From assembly GCA_016188775.1 (NCBI GenBank), contig JACPHC010000009.1, positions 1 to 43,957 of the forward strand: a DNA stretch of 43,957 nucleotides. The letters are read 5' to 3'. The notes below the pieces were generated by a model, which made no database searches, was not told the origin of the DNA, and was given only the letters and a program-made list of their open reading frames with translations. This document shows, piece by piece, positions 1 through 8,176 of this stretch. The position numbers were made by a program, and so were the translations under genes. Source of the stretch: Parcubacteria group bacterium. GTDB taxonomy: Bacteria > Patescibacteriota > Minisyncoccia > JACPHC01. The number at the start of each line of letters is the position of its first letter. Position 1 is the stretch's first letter.

Positions 1-1
1 G

Positions 2-271
2 GCTCCTCCCCCTGGAGCCTATTTCCCGCTCGGATATACCGATTGGCTGACTCCGCCCGGACCGGTGATTTTCGGACAGTTGGAATATTGGGGCGGACTT
101 ATTAAAGCCATTGATCCCTTTTCCGATTTTCTTTTTTATGACATCCAACTGCCAGATGGTAAAACATTTCAGGATTTGAAAGGCATCCAGTTTATCGGTT
201 GGTCTAACAAATTCGGAGACTGGAATCGAATCGAGATTCCTCCGATTTACACGGATTTTACGGTGAGGTAG
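2..271 (+). CDS. 3' part of a hypothetical protein, truncated by the window start
   Basis: Open frame from base 2 (APPPGAYFPLGYTDWLTPPGPVIFGQLEYWGG...) to the stop at 271; the ORF track lists only the internal start at 65. Confidence 0.6.
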   Translation, partial: APPPGAYFPLGYTDWLTPPGPVIFGQLEYWGGLIKAIDPFSDFLFYDIQLPDGKTFQDLKGIQFIGWSNKFGDWNRIEIPPIYTDFTVR

Positions 272-300
272 ATTCTTACGAGGCTAAGCCTCGTAAGAAT
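272..300. terminator. Perfect 13-bp stem palindrome ATTCTTACGAGGC-TAA-GCCTCGTAAGAAT directly after a stop codon; probable terminator or palindromic element
   Basis: Direct inverted repeat; core shared with 29051-29081. Confidence 0.65.
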
Positions 301-332
301 TAATGAGTTGATTTATTGTAGTGAGGTAGGGG

Positions 333-361
333 TTGACTATTTTTTATAAAACTTTTATTCT
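333..361 (+). promoter_or_regulatory. Putative sigma70-type promoter for rpmF (TTGACT-N17-TATTCT)
   Basis: -35 like 333-338, -10 like 356-361, upstream of rpmF ATG at 385. Confidence 0.35.
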
Positions 362-384
362 TATTAAATTAAGACGAATTCATT

Positions 385-633
385 ATGGGAGTACCAACGC
401 AAAGGCATACAAAATCAAGAAGAAACAAGGGCCGATCGCACATGGCTTTAAAACAGCCGGTTTTTTCTTATTGCGCCAAATGCCATGTCAAAAAAATGCC
501 GCATCAGATTTGCGAAAACTGCGGCTATTACGGCGGCAAAGAAGTTATTGACGTTTTGGCCAAGCTTGAGAAAAAGGAACGAAAGAAAAAGAAAAAAGAC
601 TTGGCGGTTCAAGAACAAAAAGCCGGAAAATAA
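385..633 (+). CDS. rpmF: 50S ribosomal protein L32
   Basis: [19 protein letters not shown]... with CxxC...CxxC zinc ribbon ([22 protein letters not shown]). Confidence 0.95.
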   Translation: MGVPTQRHTKSRRNKGRSHMALKQPVFSYCAKCHVKKMPHQICENCGYYGGKEVIDVLAKLEKKERKKKKKDLAVQEQKAGK

Positions 634-644
634 ATTAACTATAT

Positions 645-782
645 TAAAAAGCGAAGGAAATGGATTTTTCAAATCGTCTCCCTGCGGGAGATCTCCCGTA
701 GGGATGACAGGCGGGGTCGGCCAAAATTCGCAAAGCGAATTTTGGGGTGAAGGCGATTTGAAAAATTCGTTTCTGGAGCTTT
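645..782. repeat. Left arm of a ~107-bp inverted repeat bracketing nusB; contains a nested ~31-bp palindrome (677-709)
   Basis: Reverse complement matches 1286-1393 apart from the nested insertion and a few mismatches; contains CCAAAATTCGC-AAA-GCGAATTTTGG. Confidence 0.85.
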
Positions 783-817
783 GTTTAATTTTATTTATAA
801 ATTTAAACAAAATTGGT

Positions 818-1279
818 ATGTCTTCAAGGCATCTATCCAGATCTATAGCCATGCAAAGCCTCTACGAGTGGGATTTTAGGGGCAGTGGTCTTGATGATCT
901 TCAAAAAATCGTTCAAAGAAATATAGCTGAATTTGGACCGGGACTTGAAGACACGAATTTTGTCCATCAGCTTATTAGCGGCGTTTTGGAACACAAAGAA
1001 GAACTGGATAAAATCATTGAAAAAACGGCTCCGGAATGGCCAATCGGGCAGATTACCGCGGTTGACCGCAATGTTTTGCGTCTCGGTCTTTATGAGCTTT
1101 TATTTAGCAAGCGGGAGGAGGTGCCGGCCAAGGTGGCGATAAACGAAGCCATTGAATTGGCTAAAACTTTTGGCGGTGAAACTTCCGGCAAGTTTGTTAA
1201 CGGCGTTTTGGGGACTATTTATCGGGAAATAGGAGAGCCGGGAAAAGACGAGACTTCAAAATCTAAAAAAGAAGATTAA
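818..1279 (+). CDS. nusB: Transcription antitermination factor NusB
   Basis: [20 protein letters not shown]...[15 protein letters not shown]...[33 protein letters not shown]; the ORF track start at 485 runs through the repeat and is too long. Confidence 0.92.
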   Translation: MSSRHLSRSIAMQSLYEWDFRGSGLDDLQKIVQRNIAEFGPGLEDTNFVHQLISGVLEHKEELDKIIEKTAPEWPIGQITAVDRNVLRLGLYELLFSKREEVPAKVAINEAIELAKTFGGETSGKFVNGVLGTIYREIGEPGKDETSKSKKED

Positions 1280-1285
1280 CTTTTT

Positions 1286-1393
1286 CAAAGCTTCGGAAAC
1301 GAATTTTTCAAATCGCCTTCACCCCAAAATTCGCTTTGCGAATTTTGGCCGACCCCGCCTGCGATTTGAAAAATCCATTTCCTTCGCTTTTTA
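1286..1393. repeat. Right arm of the inverted repeat bracketing nusB
   Basis: Reverse complement of 645-782 without the nested palindrome. Confidence 0.85.
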
Positions 1394-1400
1394 TTAATTC

Positions 1401-2096
1401 ATGGCGGAATTAAGCGAACTGGAAAAAAAAATTGGCGTTGAATTTAAAAATAAAGACCTGCTTTTACAGGCCTTGGTTCATCGTTCTTATTTAAATGAAA
1501 ACCCCAATTTTAAAGTCAAGCATAACGAGCGATTGGAATTTTTAGGGGACGCGGTTTTAGAGCTTGTCGTTTCCGATTATCTTTACGAGCAATATCCCCA
1601 AGAACCGGAAGGGCAGATGACCGCCTGGCGGGCCGCTTTAGTAAACGCTAATATGCTTTTTGATATAGCCGCGAAATTGGGATTGGGCAATTATCTTCTT
1701 CTTTCCCGAGGCGAGGCTAAAGACATAAATAAAGCTCGGATGTATCTTATCGCCAATGCTTTTGAGGCCTTGATCGGCGCTATTTATCTTGATCAGGGGA
1801 TAGAAGCGGCTCAAATTTTTATTGAAAAAAATGTCTTGGTTGAATTGGGGCGAGTCATTAAAGAAAAACTTTATCGGGATTCAAAGAGTTTATTTCAAGA
1901 AGAGGCGCAGGATAAAGCCGGCATTACTCCGATTTACGAAGTTTTGAGAGAATGGGGCCCGGATCACGCCAAACATTTCGTCATTGGCGTTTTTTTAGGC
2001 GATGAACTGGTGGCTCAAGGCGAAGGAATGTCAAAACAATCGGCCCAGCAGGAAGCGGCCAAAGAAGCGTTAAAGGTTAAAAATTGGGGCAGTTAA
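1401..2096 (+). CDS. rnc: Ribonuclease III
   Basis: HNERLEFLGDAVLELVVSDYL catalytic motif plus C-terminal dsRBD. Confidence 0.95.
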   Translation: MAELSELEKKIGVEFKNKDLLLQALVHRSYLNENPNFKVKHNERLEFLGDAVLELVVSDYLYEQYPQEPEGQMTAWRAALVNANMLFDIAAKLGLGNYLLLSRGEAKDINKARMYLIANAFEALIGAIYLDQGIEAAQIFIEKNVLVELGRVIKEKLYRDSKSLFQEEAQDKAGITPIYEVLREWGPDHAKHFVIGVFLGDELVAQGEGMSKQSAQQEAAKEALKVKNWGS

Positions 2097-2099
2097 TTT

Positions 2100-4241
2100 A
2101 TGTTAAAGCGTCTTGAAATTTCAGGGTTTAAATCTTTTGCCAAAAAAATCTCTTTGGAATTTCCGGGCCGGGTTTCGGCTATTGTCGGACCGAACGGTTC
2201 GGGAAAATCCAATATCGCCGACGCAATTCGCTGGGTGATGGGAGAACAAAGCTTGAAAGCGCTGCGAACGAAAGACGGCGAAGATTTGATTTTTAGCGGA
2301 TCAAACGTTGCTTCTCGGATTGGCAAAGCCAGCGCCGAACTTATTTTTGACAATATCTCTCGCTGGTTTCCCGTTGATTTGGACGAGGTTGTGATTTCAA
2401 GGAAAAGTTATCGCGGCGGGGAGAATCAATATCTTATCAATAATTCTCCGGTTCGCCTGAAAGACGTCGTGGAGATGTTGGCCAAAGTCGGAGTGGGTTC
2501 AAAAGGGTACAGTATTATCGCTCAAGGCGCGGCTGATTCATTGCTGGCCGCCTCGGACAAAGAAAGACGCGAAATGATTGAAGAAGCGCTGGGATTGAAA
2601 GAATTCCGGCTCAAAAAAAACGAAACGGAGAGAAAATTGTCTGAAACCGACAATAATCTCGCACAGGCGAGAGTTTTGATCGATGAAATATCTCCGCGGC
2701 TCAAAACTCTTTCCCGTCTTGCTTTAAAAGTTAAAGAAAGGGAAGATAAGGCCGCCCGGCTTAAAATTTTAGAAACTCAATATTTCGCCGGCGAATTAAA
2801 TAAAATAAAATCAAAAAAACAAAGTATCGAGGAAAGGAAAAATCTTTTTGAAAAAGAATTGGCAGCGGCTAAAAATTCCATTTTTAAATTACGCGAGGAT
2901 CAAAACAAGGAAGAAGAAGTGGCGCCCGCTTCTTTAAACGATTTAAATCGGCTTAATTTGGAAACGGCGAAATTAGACGAAATTGAAACAAAATTGACTC
3001 GCGATTTGGGCCGTGTTGAAGGATTAATGGAGGCTGAACTGGAAACGGAAAAATTGGAATATCAGCCCGTCACTTTAAGTTATGCCAAGGCCAGTTTGGA
3101 AAACCTCCGGCAAATTCTCAAGGATGGAAAAGTTAGCGAGGCTCTTAATTTTTTGGACGAATTAATTCGGAAATTGATTTCCGGTAAAATTGTTTCCCAA
3201 CAAAAGACGAGCGTTGAGAAAAACCTTTTTTTAAAAAAACAGGAAAAAGACATTAAGAATCAACTGGCTGAAATTTTTCAAAAAAAAGATCAAATTAAGG
3301 AAGAAATAAACAAATTAAATTTCGCTATTGCCGGCTGGCGGGAAAGATTGGCCGGAATTAAACAAGGTCTTGCCCAAGAAGAAAAAAAATTTTCCGCCCA
3401 AGAAGAAATTTTTCGATCCGTTGTTTTGGAAGAAGATAAAATCGGACTGGAAGAAAATCAGGTCCTGCGATTTGCCGAAGAGGCTGGAATTGCCAAAGAC
3501 TCTCTGGCGATTTTACCGGCCGGTCCGGTTCCTGATTTTTATCAGATTCAAAAATTAAGAAGGGAAGTGGAGTCTATTATGAATGTTGATCCGGAGGTGC
3601 TGAAAGAACACGACGCGGTTTCATTGAGGCATCAATTTTTAACGACTCAAACCGGAGATTTGGAAAAAGCTTCGGCGAGCCTCCGTGATTTAATCCGAGA
3701 ATTAGATCAAAAAATCGATCGGGATTTTCGCGCGGGTTTGGCCGAAATATCCGAAGAATTTAATCGTTATTTTCGAATGATTTTTGGCGGCGGCCGAGCC
3801 AATCTTTATTTAGTTTCAGAAAAAAAAGAAAAATATAATTTGGAAGGCGAAAATAGTCAAAACGGAGATATAGCGGAAAATGACGCTTATGCCGGATGCG
3901 CGATTTCAGCGGAAATACCGGGTAAAAAAATCAAAGGACTAAACGCTCTTTCCGGCGGGGAGAGATCGCTGACGGCCTTGAGTCTTCTTTTTGGCATTGT
4001 GGCGGTCAACTCTCCGCCGTTTTTAGTTTTTGACGAGATTGACGCGGCTTTAGACGAGTCTAATTCGCGACGTTTCGCCAATATTTTTAAGGATTTATCC
4101 CAAAAAACGCAGTTTGTGATTATCACTCATAATCGCGAGACAATGTCCGAGGCCGATGTTCTCTACGGCGTGACTTTAGCCGAAGACGGATCGTCAAAAA
4201 TTATTTCGCTCAAATTTAGCGAGAAAACAACAGTTGCGTAA
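2100..4241 (+). CDS. smc: Short SMC-family chromosome segregation ATPase (713 aa)
   Basis: Walker A GPNGSGKSNIADAIRWVMGEQS; signature LSGGERSLTALSLLF; Walker B FLVFDEIDAALDESN. Confidence 0.9.
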   Translation: MLKRLEISGFKSFAKKISLEFPGRVSAIVGPNGSGKSNIADAIRWVMGEQSLKALRTKDGEDLIFSGSNVASRIGKASAELIFDNISRWFPVDLDEVVISRKSYRGGENQYLINNSPVRLKDVVEMLAKVGVGSKGYSIIAQGAADSLLAASDKERREMIEEALGLKEFRLKKNETERKLSETDNNLAQARVLIDEISPRLKTLSRLALKVKEREDKAARLKILETQYFAGELNKIKSKKQSIEERKNLFEKELAAAKNSIFKLREDQNKEEEVAPASLNDLNRLNLETAKLDEIETKLTRDLGRVEGLMEAELETEKLEYQPVTLSYAKASLENLRQILKDGKVSEALNFLDELIRKLISGKIVSQQKTSVEKNLFLKKQEKDIKNQLAEIFQKKDQIKEEINKLNFAIAGWRERLAGIKQGLAQEEKKFSAQEEIFRSVVLEEDKIGLEENQVLRFAEEAGIAKDSLAILPAGPVPDFYQIQKLRREVESIMNVDPEVLKEHDAVSLRHQFLTTQTGDLEKASASLRDLIRELDQKIDRDFRAGLAEISEEFNRYFRMIFGGGRANLYLVSEKKEKYNLEGENSQNGDIAENDAYAGCAISAEIPGKKIKGLNALSGGERSLTALSLLFGIVAVNSPPFLVFDEIDAALDESNSRRFANIFKDLSQKTQFVIITHNRETMSEADVLYGVTLAEDGSSKIISLKFSEKTTVA

Positions 4242-4268
4242 TTTTCATCTTTTGCTATTATAGAAGCA

Positions 4269-5876
4269 ATGGAAAACGAAACGGTGATTTTTCTTAAAAA
4301 AGAAGAAGATATCAGTCTGATTTTGAAAAGATTGGACGCGGCGCGCTCTAAATTTGTTATTTTTAATTTTCCTTCAAAATCGAAAATTTTCGAAATGAAA
4401 AGTTGGTTGAGAATTCTTAAAGAAGAGGCGGAGCATCTTGGGAAAAATATCGCCATTGAAACCGACGACGAAAAGGGGATTAAGCTTTGCCAAAATCTTG
4501 GCATTGAGACGTATTTTCCGAATCAGGGCGAAAACGAAGAGTCGGAGAATATTAGGAATGAGGCCGAATTGAAAATCCAGGAAGTTAAAAATGAAAATTG
4601 GCCCGAATCTCTTCGTTTAACCAATAATGACCAGCCGAGCGGCCATCTTGAAACTTGGTTTAAAAACGGCAAGAAAAAATCTCCGGATGGCGAGATGGAA
4701 GAAAAAAAATCGTGGATTTTAAGACCTTTGGCAACTCATTTTTTGCTTTCTATTTTTATTCTTTCCTTTTCCGTTTTTGTTTTGACTATTCTTTTTATTT
4801 TGCCGAGAGTTGATGTTAATCTCAAACTTAAAGAGGAAGTCATTGAAGATGATTTGAAAATTACGGCGAAAAAAGACAGCTTAATTGTTGATCAGACGGG
4901 ATTAGTCATTCCGGCCGTGGTTTTTTCTCAAGAATCTTCGAAAAAAATTGAATTTGAAGCCACCGGCAAAAAAGAAGCCGAAGAGAAGGCGAGCGGCAGA
5001 ATCGAAGTTTTTAACGCTTACAATTCCAAGCCGCAGACTTTGGTCGCCACCACCAGGTTTGAGTCCAAAGACGGAAAAATTTTTCGAATGATTAAAGCCG
5101 CGACCATTCCGGCCGCGACAATTAAAAACGGTCAGTTAACGCCTTCAAGCGTTTTTGTCGAAGTTCGGGCCGACAAACCGGGAGAAGAATATAATATCGG
5201 CCCGAGCGACTTTACGATTCCGGGATTTGCCGGCTCTGATAAATTTAAAGGATTTTACGGAAAATCTCGTCAGGCCATGGAAGGCGGAGCTCAAGGAAAA
5301 ATAAATTTCATTACCGAGGAAGATATTAAAAAAGCTTCAGAATTTTTAAAAAATGATTTAGCCAAAGAAGCGACAACTTCTTTAAAAAGTAAAATTTCTT
5401 CGCCTCTTGATTGGATTCCCGGCGCCGATGAAATTGTTGTTTCCGAATCTAATATTTCTCAGGCGGGGAAAATCGGGCCAAAAGGTTCGGCGTTTATGAA
5501 AATAGTTTTTCAAGCGATTGTTTTTGACCAAAACGATTTAAACCGTTTGGTTGACGAAAAATTAAAAAATAAAATTAAAAATAATGAACGCTTGGTCCCC
5601 GAAATCAGCGATTTGGCGTTTTCGGGCATCGCGAAGAATTTTGAGAAAGGAATTTTGACGTTTAGCGTCAACGTCAAGGCCAAAAAAACAAAATTAATTG
5701 ATCAGGACCGGCTGATTGAAGAATTAAAAGGCCAGAGCGAGGCCGACATAAAAAATTATTTTTCTTCCAAGTCCGATATTTTAGCCGCGGCCTCGGTGAA
5801 TTACTGGCCTTTTTGGGTCAGCCACATTCCCAAGTTTTCAAAAAGCATTAATTTAATAATCGAACCAAAGTATTGA
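4269..5876 (+). CDS. Single-pass membrane protein with baseplate J-like domain as seen in CPR genomes
   Basis: TM near residue 160 (FLLSIFILSFSVFVLTILFILP) and motif-like ASGRIEVFNAYNSKPQTLVATTRFESKDGKIFRM...ADKPGEEYNIGPSDFTIPGF. Confidence 0.6.
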   Translation: MENETVIFLKKEEDISLILKRLDAARSKFVIFNFPSKSKIFEMKSWLRILKEEAEHLGKNIAIETDDEKGIKLCQNLGIETYFPNQGENEESENIRNEAELKIQEVKNENWPESLRLTNNDQPSGHLETWFKNGKKKSPDGEMEEKKSWILRPLATHFLLSIFILSFSVFVLTILFILPRVDVNLKLKEEVIEDDLKITAKKDSLIVDQTGLVIPAVVFSQESSKKIEFEATGKKEAEEKASGRIEVFNAYNSKPQTLVATTRFESKDGKIFRMIKAATIPAATIKNGQLTPSSVFVEVRADKPGEEYNIGPSDFTIPGFAGSDKFKGFYGKSRQAMEGGAQGKINFITEEDIKKASEFLKNDLAKEATTSLKSKISSPLDWIPGADEIVVSESNISQAGKIGPKGSAFMKIVFQAIVFDQNDLNRLVDEKLKNKIKNNERLVPEISDLAFSGIAKNFEKGILTFSVNVKAKKTKLIDQDRLIEELKGQSEADIKNYFSSKSDILAAASVNYWPFWVSHIPKFSKSINLIIEPKY

Positions 5877-5901
5877 CTTTTCATTATTTTATTTATAGAA
5901 T
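5873..5901 (+). promoter_or_regulatory. Putative promoter for infA/alpha operon (TTGACT-N17-TAGAAT)
   Basis: -35 at 5873-5878, -10 at 5896-5901, 17-bp spacing. Confidence 0.5.
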
Positions 5902-6001
5902 TCTTTTTAGCCTCTTTTGAGAGGAATATTTTGTTTATTATGCAAACGAGTATGAATCGAGCGAGGCGAGTTGGTCGAGCCGAGCGAGAACCTTTCATAA
6001 C

Positions 6002-6045
6002 AAAGCATTATCACAATACCGCGCCGCTTGCGGCGCGGATGCTTT
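6002..6045. repeat. Hairpin abutting infA start codon: AAAGCAT...CCGCGCCGC-TT-GCGGCGCGG-ATGCTTT
   Basis: 9-bp GC stem at 6019-6038 inside a 7-bp outer stem, ending at 6045 with ATG at 6046. Confidence 0.75.
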
Positions 6046-6297
6046 ATGGTCGAAAATAAAGATAAAGACCAACGTCAAAAAGTAATAAAAAAAACCGGTA
6101 TCGCTCTTGAAGCTCTTCCGGCCGCGACCTTTAAAGTTAAATTGGATTCGGGAGAAGAAATTTTAGCTCATCTTTCCGGAAGATTGCGGATGAATCATAT
6201 TCGTATTTTGCCCGGCGATCGGGTGACGGTTGAATTATCCCCTTATGATTTAACTAAAGGCAGAATAGTTTATAGGGGGCTAAAATCAATCGCTTGA
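6046..6297 (+). CDS. infA: Translation initiation factor IF-1
   Basis: [59 protein letters not shown]. Confidence 0.95.
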   Translation: MVENKDKDQRQKVIKKTGIALEALPAATFKVKLDSGEEILAHLSGRLRMNHIRILPGDRVTVELSPYDLTKGRIVYRGLKSIA

Positions 6298-6327
6298 TTT
6301 TAGCGGGAAATTTTTTAAATATAATAA

Positions 6328-6441
6328 ATGAAAGTAAGATCTTCCATTAAAAAAATATGCGCCAAATGTAAAATTGTCCGCCGTCAAAGACGGCTTTATG
6401 TTGTTTGTTCCAATCCAAAACACAAACAACGGCAAGGTTAA
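6328..6441 (+). CDS. rpmJ: 50S ribosomal protein L36
   Basis: [37 protein letters not shown]; too short for the supplied ORF track. Confidence 0.95.
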   Translation: MKVRSSIKKICAKCKIVRRQRRLYVVCSNPKHKQRQG

Positions 6442-6495
6442 ATTTATAGACCTTTTGCAAAATAATCTTTTCTACTCCAATTCTCAAATTTCGGG

Positions 6496-6530
6496 TGTCA
6501 ACCCTACGGGTGATCTCCCGTAGGGAGACA
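6496..6530. repeat. Palindromic element TGTCAACCCTACGGGTGATCTCCCGTAGGGAGACA
   Basis: Near-perfect palindrome; same family as 677-709. Confidence 0.75.
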
Positions 6531-6594
6531 AATTATTCAGAGCTTCTCAACGTATTTTGATTAAAATACGCTTCGTCGCTCTTCATAATTTTCG

Positions 6595-6981
6595 CTGAGA
6601 ATTTCCGGAGTAAATATACCTGATAATAAAAAAATAGTTATTTCTCTGTCTTATCTTTATGGGATTGGGATTCCTTTGGCCGAGAAGATTTTGGAAAAAC
6701 TAGCCATTGATCCAGCCATTAAAGCCAATCAGCTTTCTGCCCCAATGCAATCTCAATTAAAAGACGAGATTGAAAAAAATTATAAAGTGGAAGGCGAGCT
6801 AAGACGGGAAATAATGATGAATATTAAAAGATTGAAAGATATCGGCGTTTATCGAGGCTTGCGCCATTCCAGGGGTTTGCCGGTGCGGGGACAACGCACT
6901 AAAACTAATTCGAGAACCCGAAGAGGCAATGTCAGAAAAACAATGGGTTCCGGCCGGAAACAGTCGTCTGAAAAGACATAA
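6595..6981 (+). CDS. rpsM: 30S ribosomal protein S13, probably initiating at CTG
   Basis: In-frame upstream of the track start (TTG 6676): (L/M)[38 protein letters not shown]..., the canonical S13 N-terminus; no ATG/GTG/TTG between the upstream in-frame stop and this motif. Confidence 0.85.
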   Translation: MRISGVNIPDNKKIVISLSYLYGIGIPLAEKILEKLAIDPAIKANQLSAPMQSQLKDEIEKNYKVEGELRREIMMNIKRLKDIGVYRGLRHSRGLPVRGQRTKTNSRTRRGNVRKTMGSGRKQSSEKT

Positions 6982-6985
6982 AATT

Positions 6986-7429
6986 ATGGGTAAAAAGAGA
7001 ATAATTCAAAAAAACGAACCTCAATCCGAAGAAATTAAAAAAGACGGAGCGAGTAAAAAAGGGGAAAAAATAATAAGCGCTAAAATCAGCCGCGGCGTTG
7101 TTCATGTGTTTGCTACCTACAACAACACCATAATCAGCGCTACCGATCCGGCGGGCAATGTTTTGATTTGGGCTTCGGCCGGCAACATCGGTTTCAAGGG
7201 AACTAAAAAATCGACGCCCTTTGCCGCTTCCAAAACCGCGGAGGTTGTTTCGGAAAAAATAAAAAAAATTGGCATCACCGACATTGATATAATGATTAAA
7301 GGAATCGGAGCTGGCCGAGATTCAACTTTAAGATCGCTGGCCAACGCCGGTTTTAATATTAATCTTATCAGGGATATTACTTCAATTCCGCATAATGGCT
7401 GCCGTCCGCCCAAAGTAAGACGAGTTTAA
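6986..7429 (+). CDS. rpsK: 30S ribosomal protein S11
   Basis: VVHVFATYNNTIISATDPAGNVLIWASAGNIGFKGTKKSTPFAA...PHNGCRPPKVRRV; start moved to ATG 6986. Confidence 0.95.
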   Translation: MGKKRIIQKNEPQSEEIKKDGASKKGEKIISAKISRGVVHVFATYNNTIISATDPAGNVLIWASAGNIGFKGTKKSTPFAASKTAEVVSEKIKKIGITDIDIMIKGIGAGRDSTLRSLANAGFNINLIRDITSIPHNGCRPPKVRRV

Positions 7430-7435
7430 TTTGTT

Positions 7436-8059
7436 ATGAAGAAACCGAAAGAGAAAATTTCCAGAAGAATCGGCGAAAATCTTTTTTTAAAGGGAGAACG
7501 TTCTTTTTCTCAAAAATCCGCCATGATCAGAAAGCCATATCCGCCCGGTCAGCATGGACAGAAAAGGAAAAGGGGAGCGGTTTCCGAGTTTGGCCGGCAG
7601 CTGGTTGAAAAACAAAAATTAAAGTTTATGTACGGTCTTCGAGACAGGCAGTTTAAGCGATATATCAAGGAATCAACAGCCGCTAAAGGCGAGACCGGCG
7701 ATAATCTTCTTAGAAAATTGGAAATGAGATTGGATAACGTTATTTATCGTTTGGGTTTTGCTTTTTCGCGAAGCATCGCTCGCCAACTGGTTGGTCATGG
7801 CCATTTTACTTTAAACGGAAAACGGGTGACTCTTCCCTCTCAAGAGGTTAAAATCGGCAATTTAATTAAAATTCGGCCCGCTTCGGAGACCAAACAGATG
7901 TTTTCGGATATAAAAACGGTTTTAAAAAAATATAAGACGCCTTCTTGGCTTTCTCTTGATAAAGATAAACTGGAAGGCAAAATAATAGGCCGGCCAGAAA
8001 AAGAAGAAATAGGTTTTTCCGGCAATCTCTCGGCCATAGTTGAATATTATTCAAGGTAG
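7436..8059 (+). CDS. rpsD: 30S ribosomal protein S4
   Basis: RKPYPPGQHGQKRKR...LEMRLDNVIYRLGFAFSRSIARQLVGHGHFTLNGKRV. Confidence 0.95.
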   Translation: MKKPKEKISRRIGENLFLKGERSFSQKSAMIRKPYPPGQHGQKRKRGAVSEFGRQLVEKQKLKFMYGLRDRQFKRYIKESTAAKGETGDNLLRKLEMRLDNVIYRLGFAFSRSIARQLVGHGHFTLNGKRVTLPSQEVKIGNLIKIRPASETKQMFSDIKTVLKKYKTPSWLSLDKDKLEGKIIGRPEKEEIGFSGNLSAIVEYYSR

Positions 8060-8067
8060 TTTAAAAA

Positions 8068-8146
8068 AATAAAGGAGTGGGGTATATTTTGCCACCTCAC
8101 TGCTCCGCATGAGGATTCCGTCAAAATATGCCCCACTTCTTTATTT
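8068..8146. repeat. Long stem-loop element, family A copy 1
   Basis: AAATAAAGGAGTGGGGTATATTTTG paired to CAAAATATGCCCCACTTCTTTATTT with G.T wobbles; loop CCACCTCACTGCTCCGCATGAGGATTCCGT shared with 28141-28220. Confidence 0.85.
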
Positions 8147-8176
8147 GCAATTAATTATATAATTAAAAATTTTTTT

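Noticed and set aside
485-1279. 264-aa ORF starting inside rpmF and ending with NusB
   Set aside because: N-terminal part is out-of-frame rpmF plus translated inverted repeat; the NusB domain starts at the ATG at 818.
5941-5992. GAGCGAGGCGAG / GAGCCGAGCGAG purine-rich direct repeats upstream of infA
   Set aside because: Short and imperfect; no clear structure or second locus in this window.
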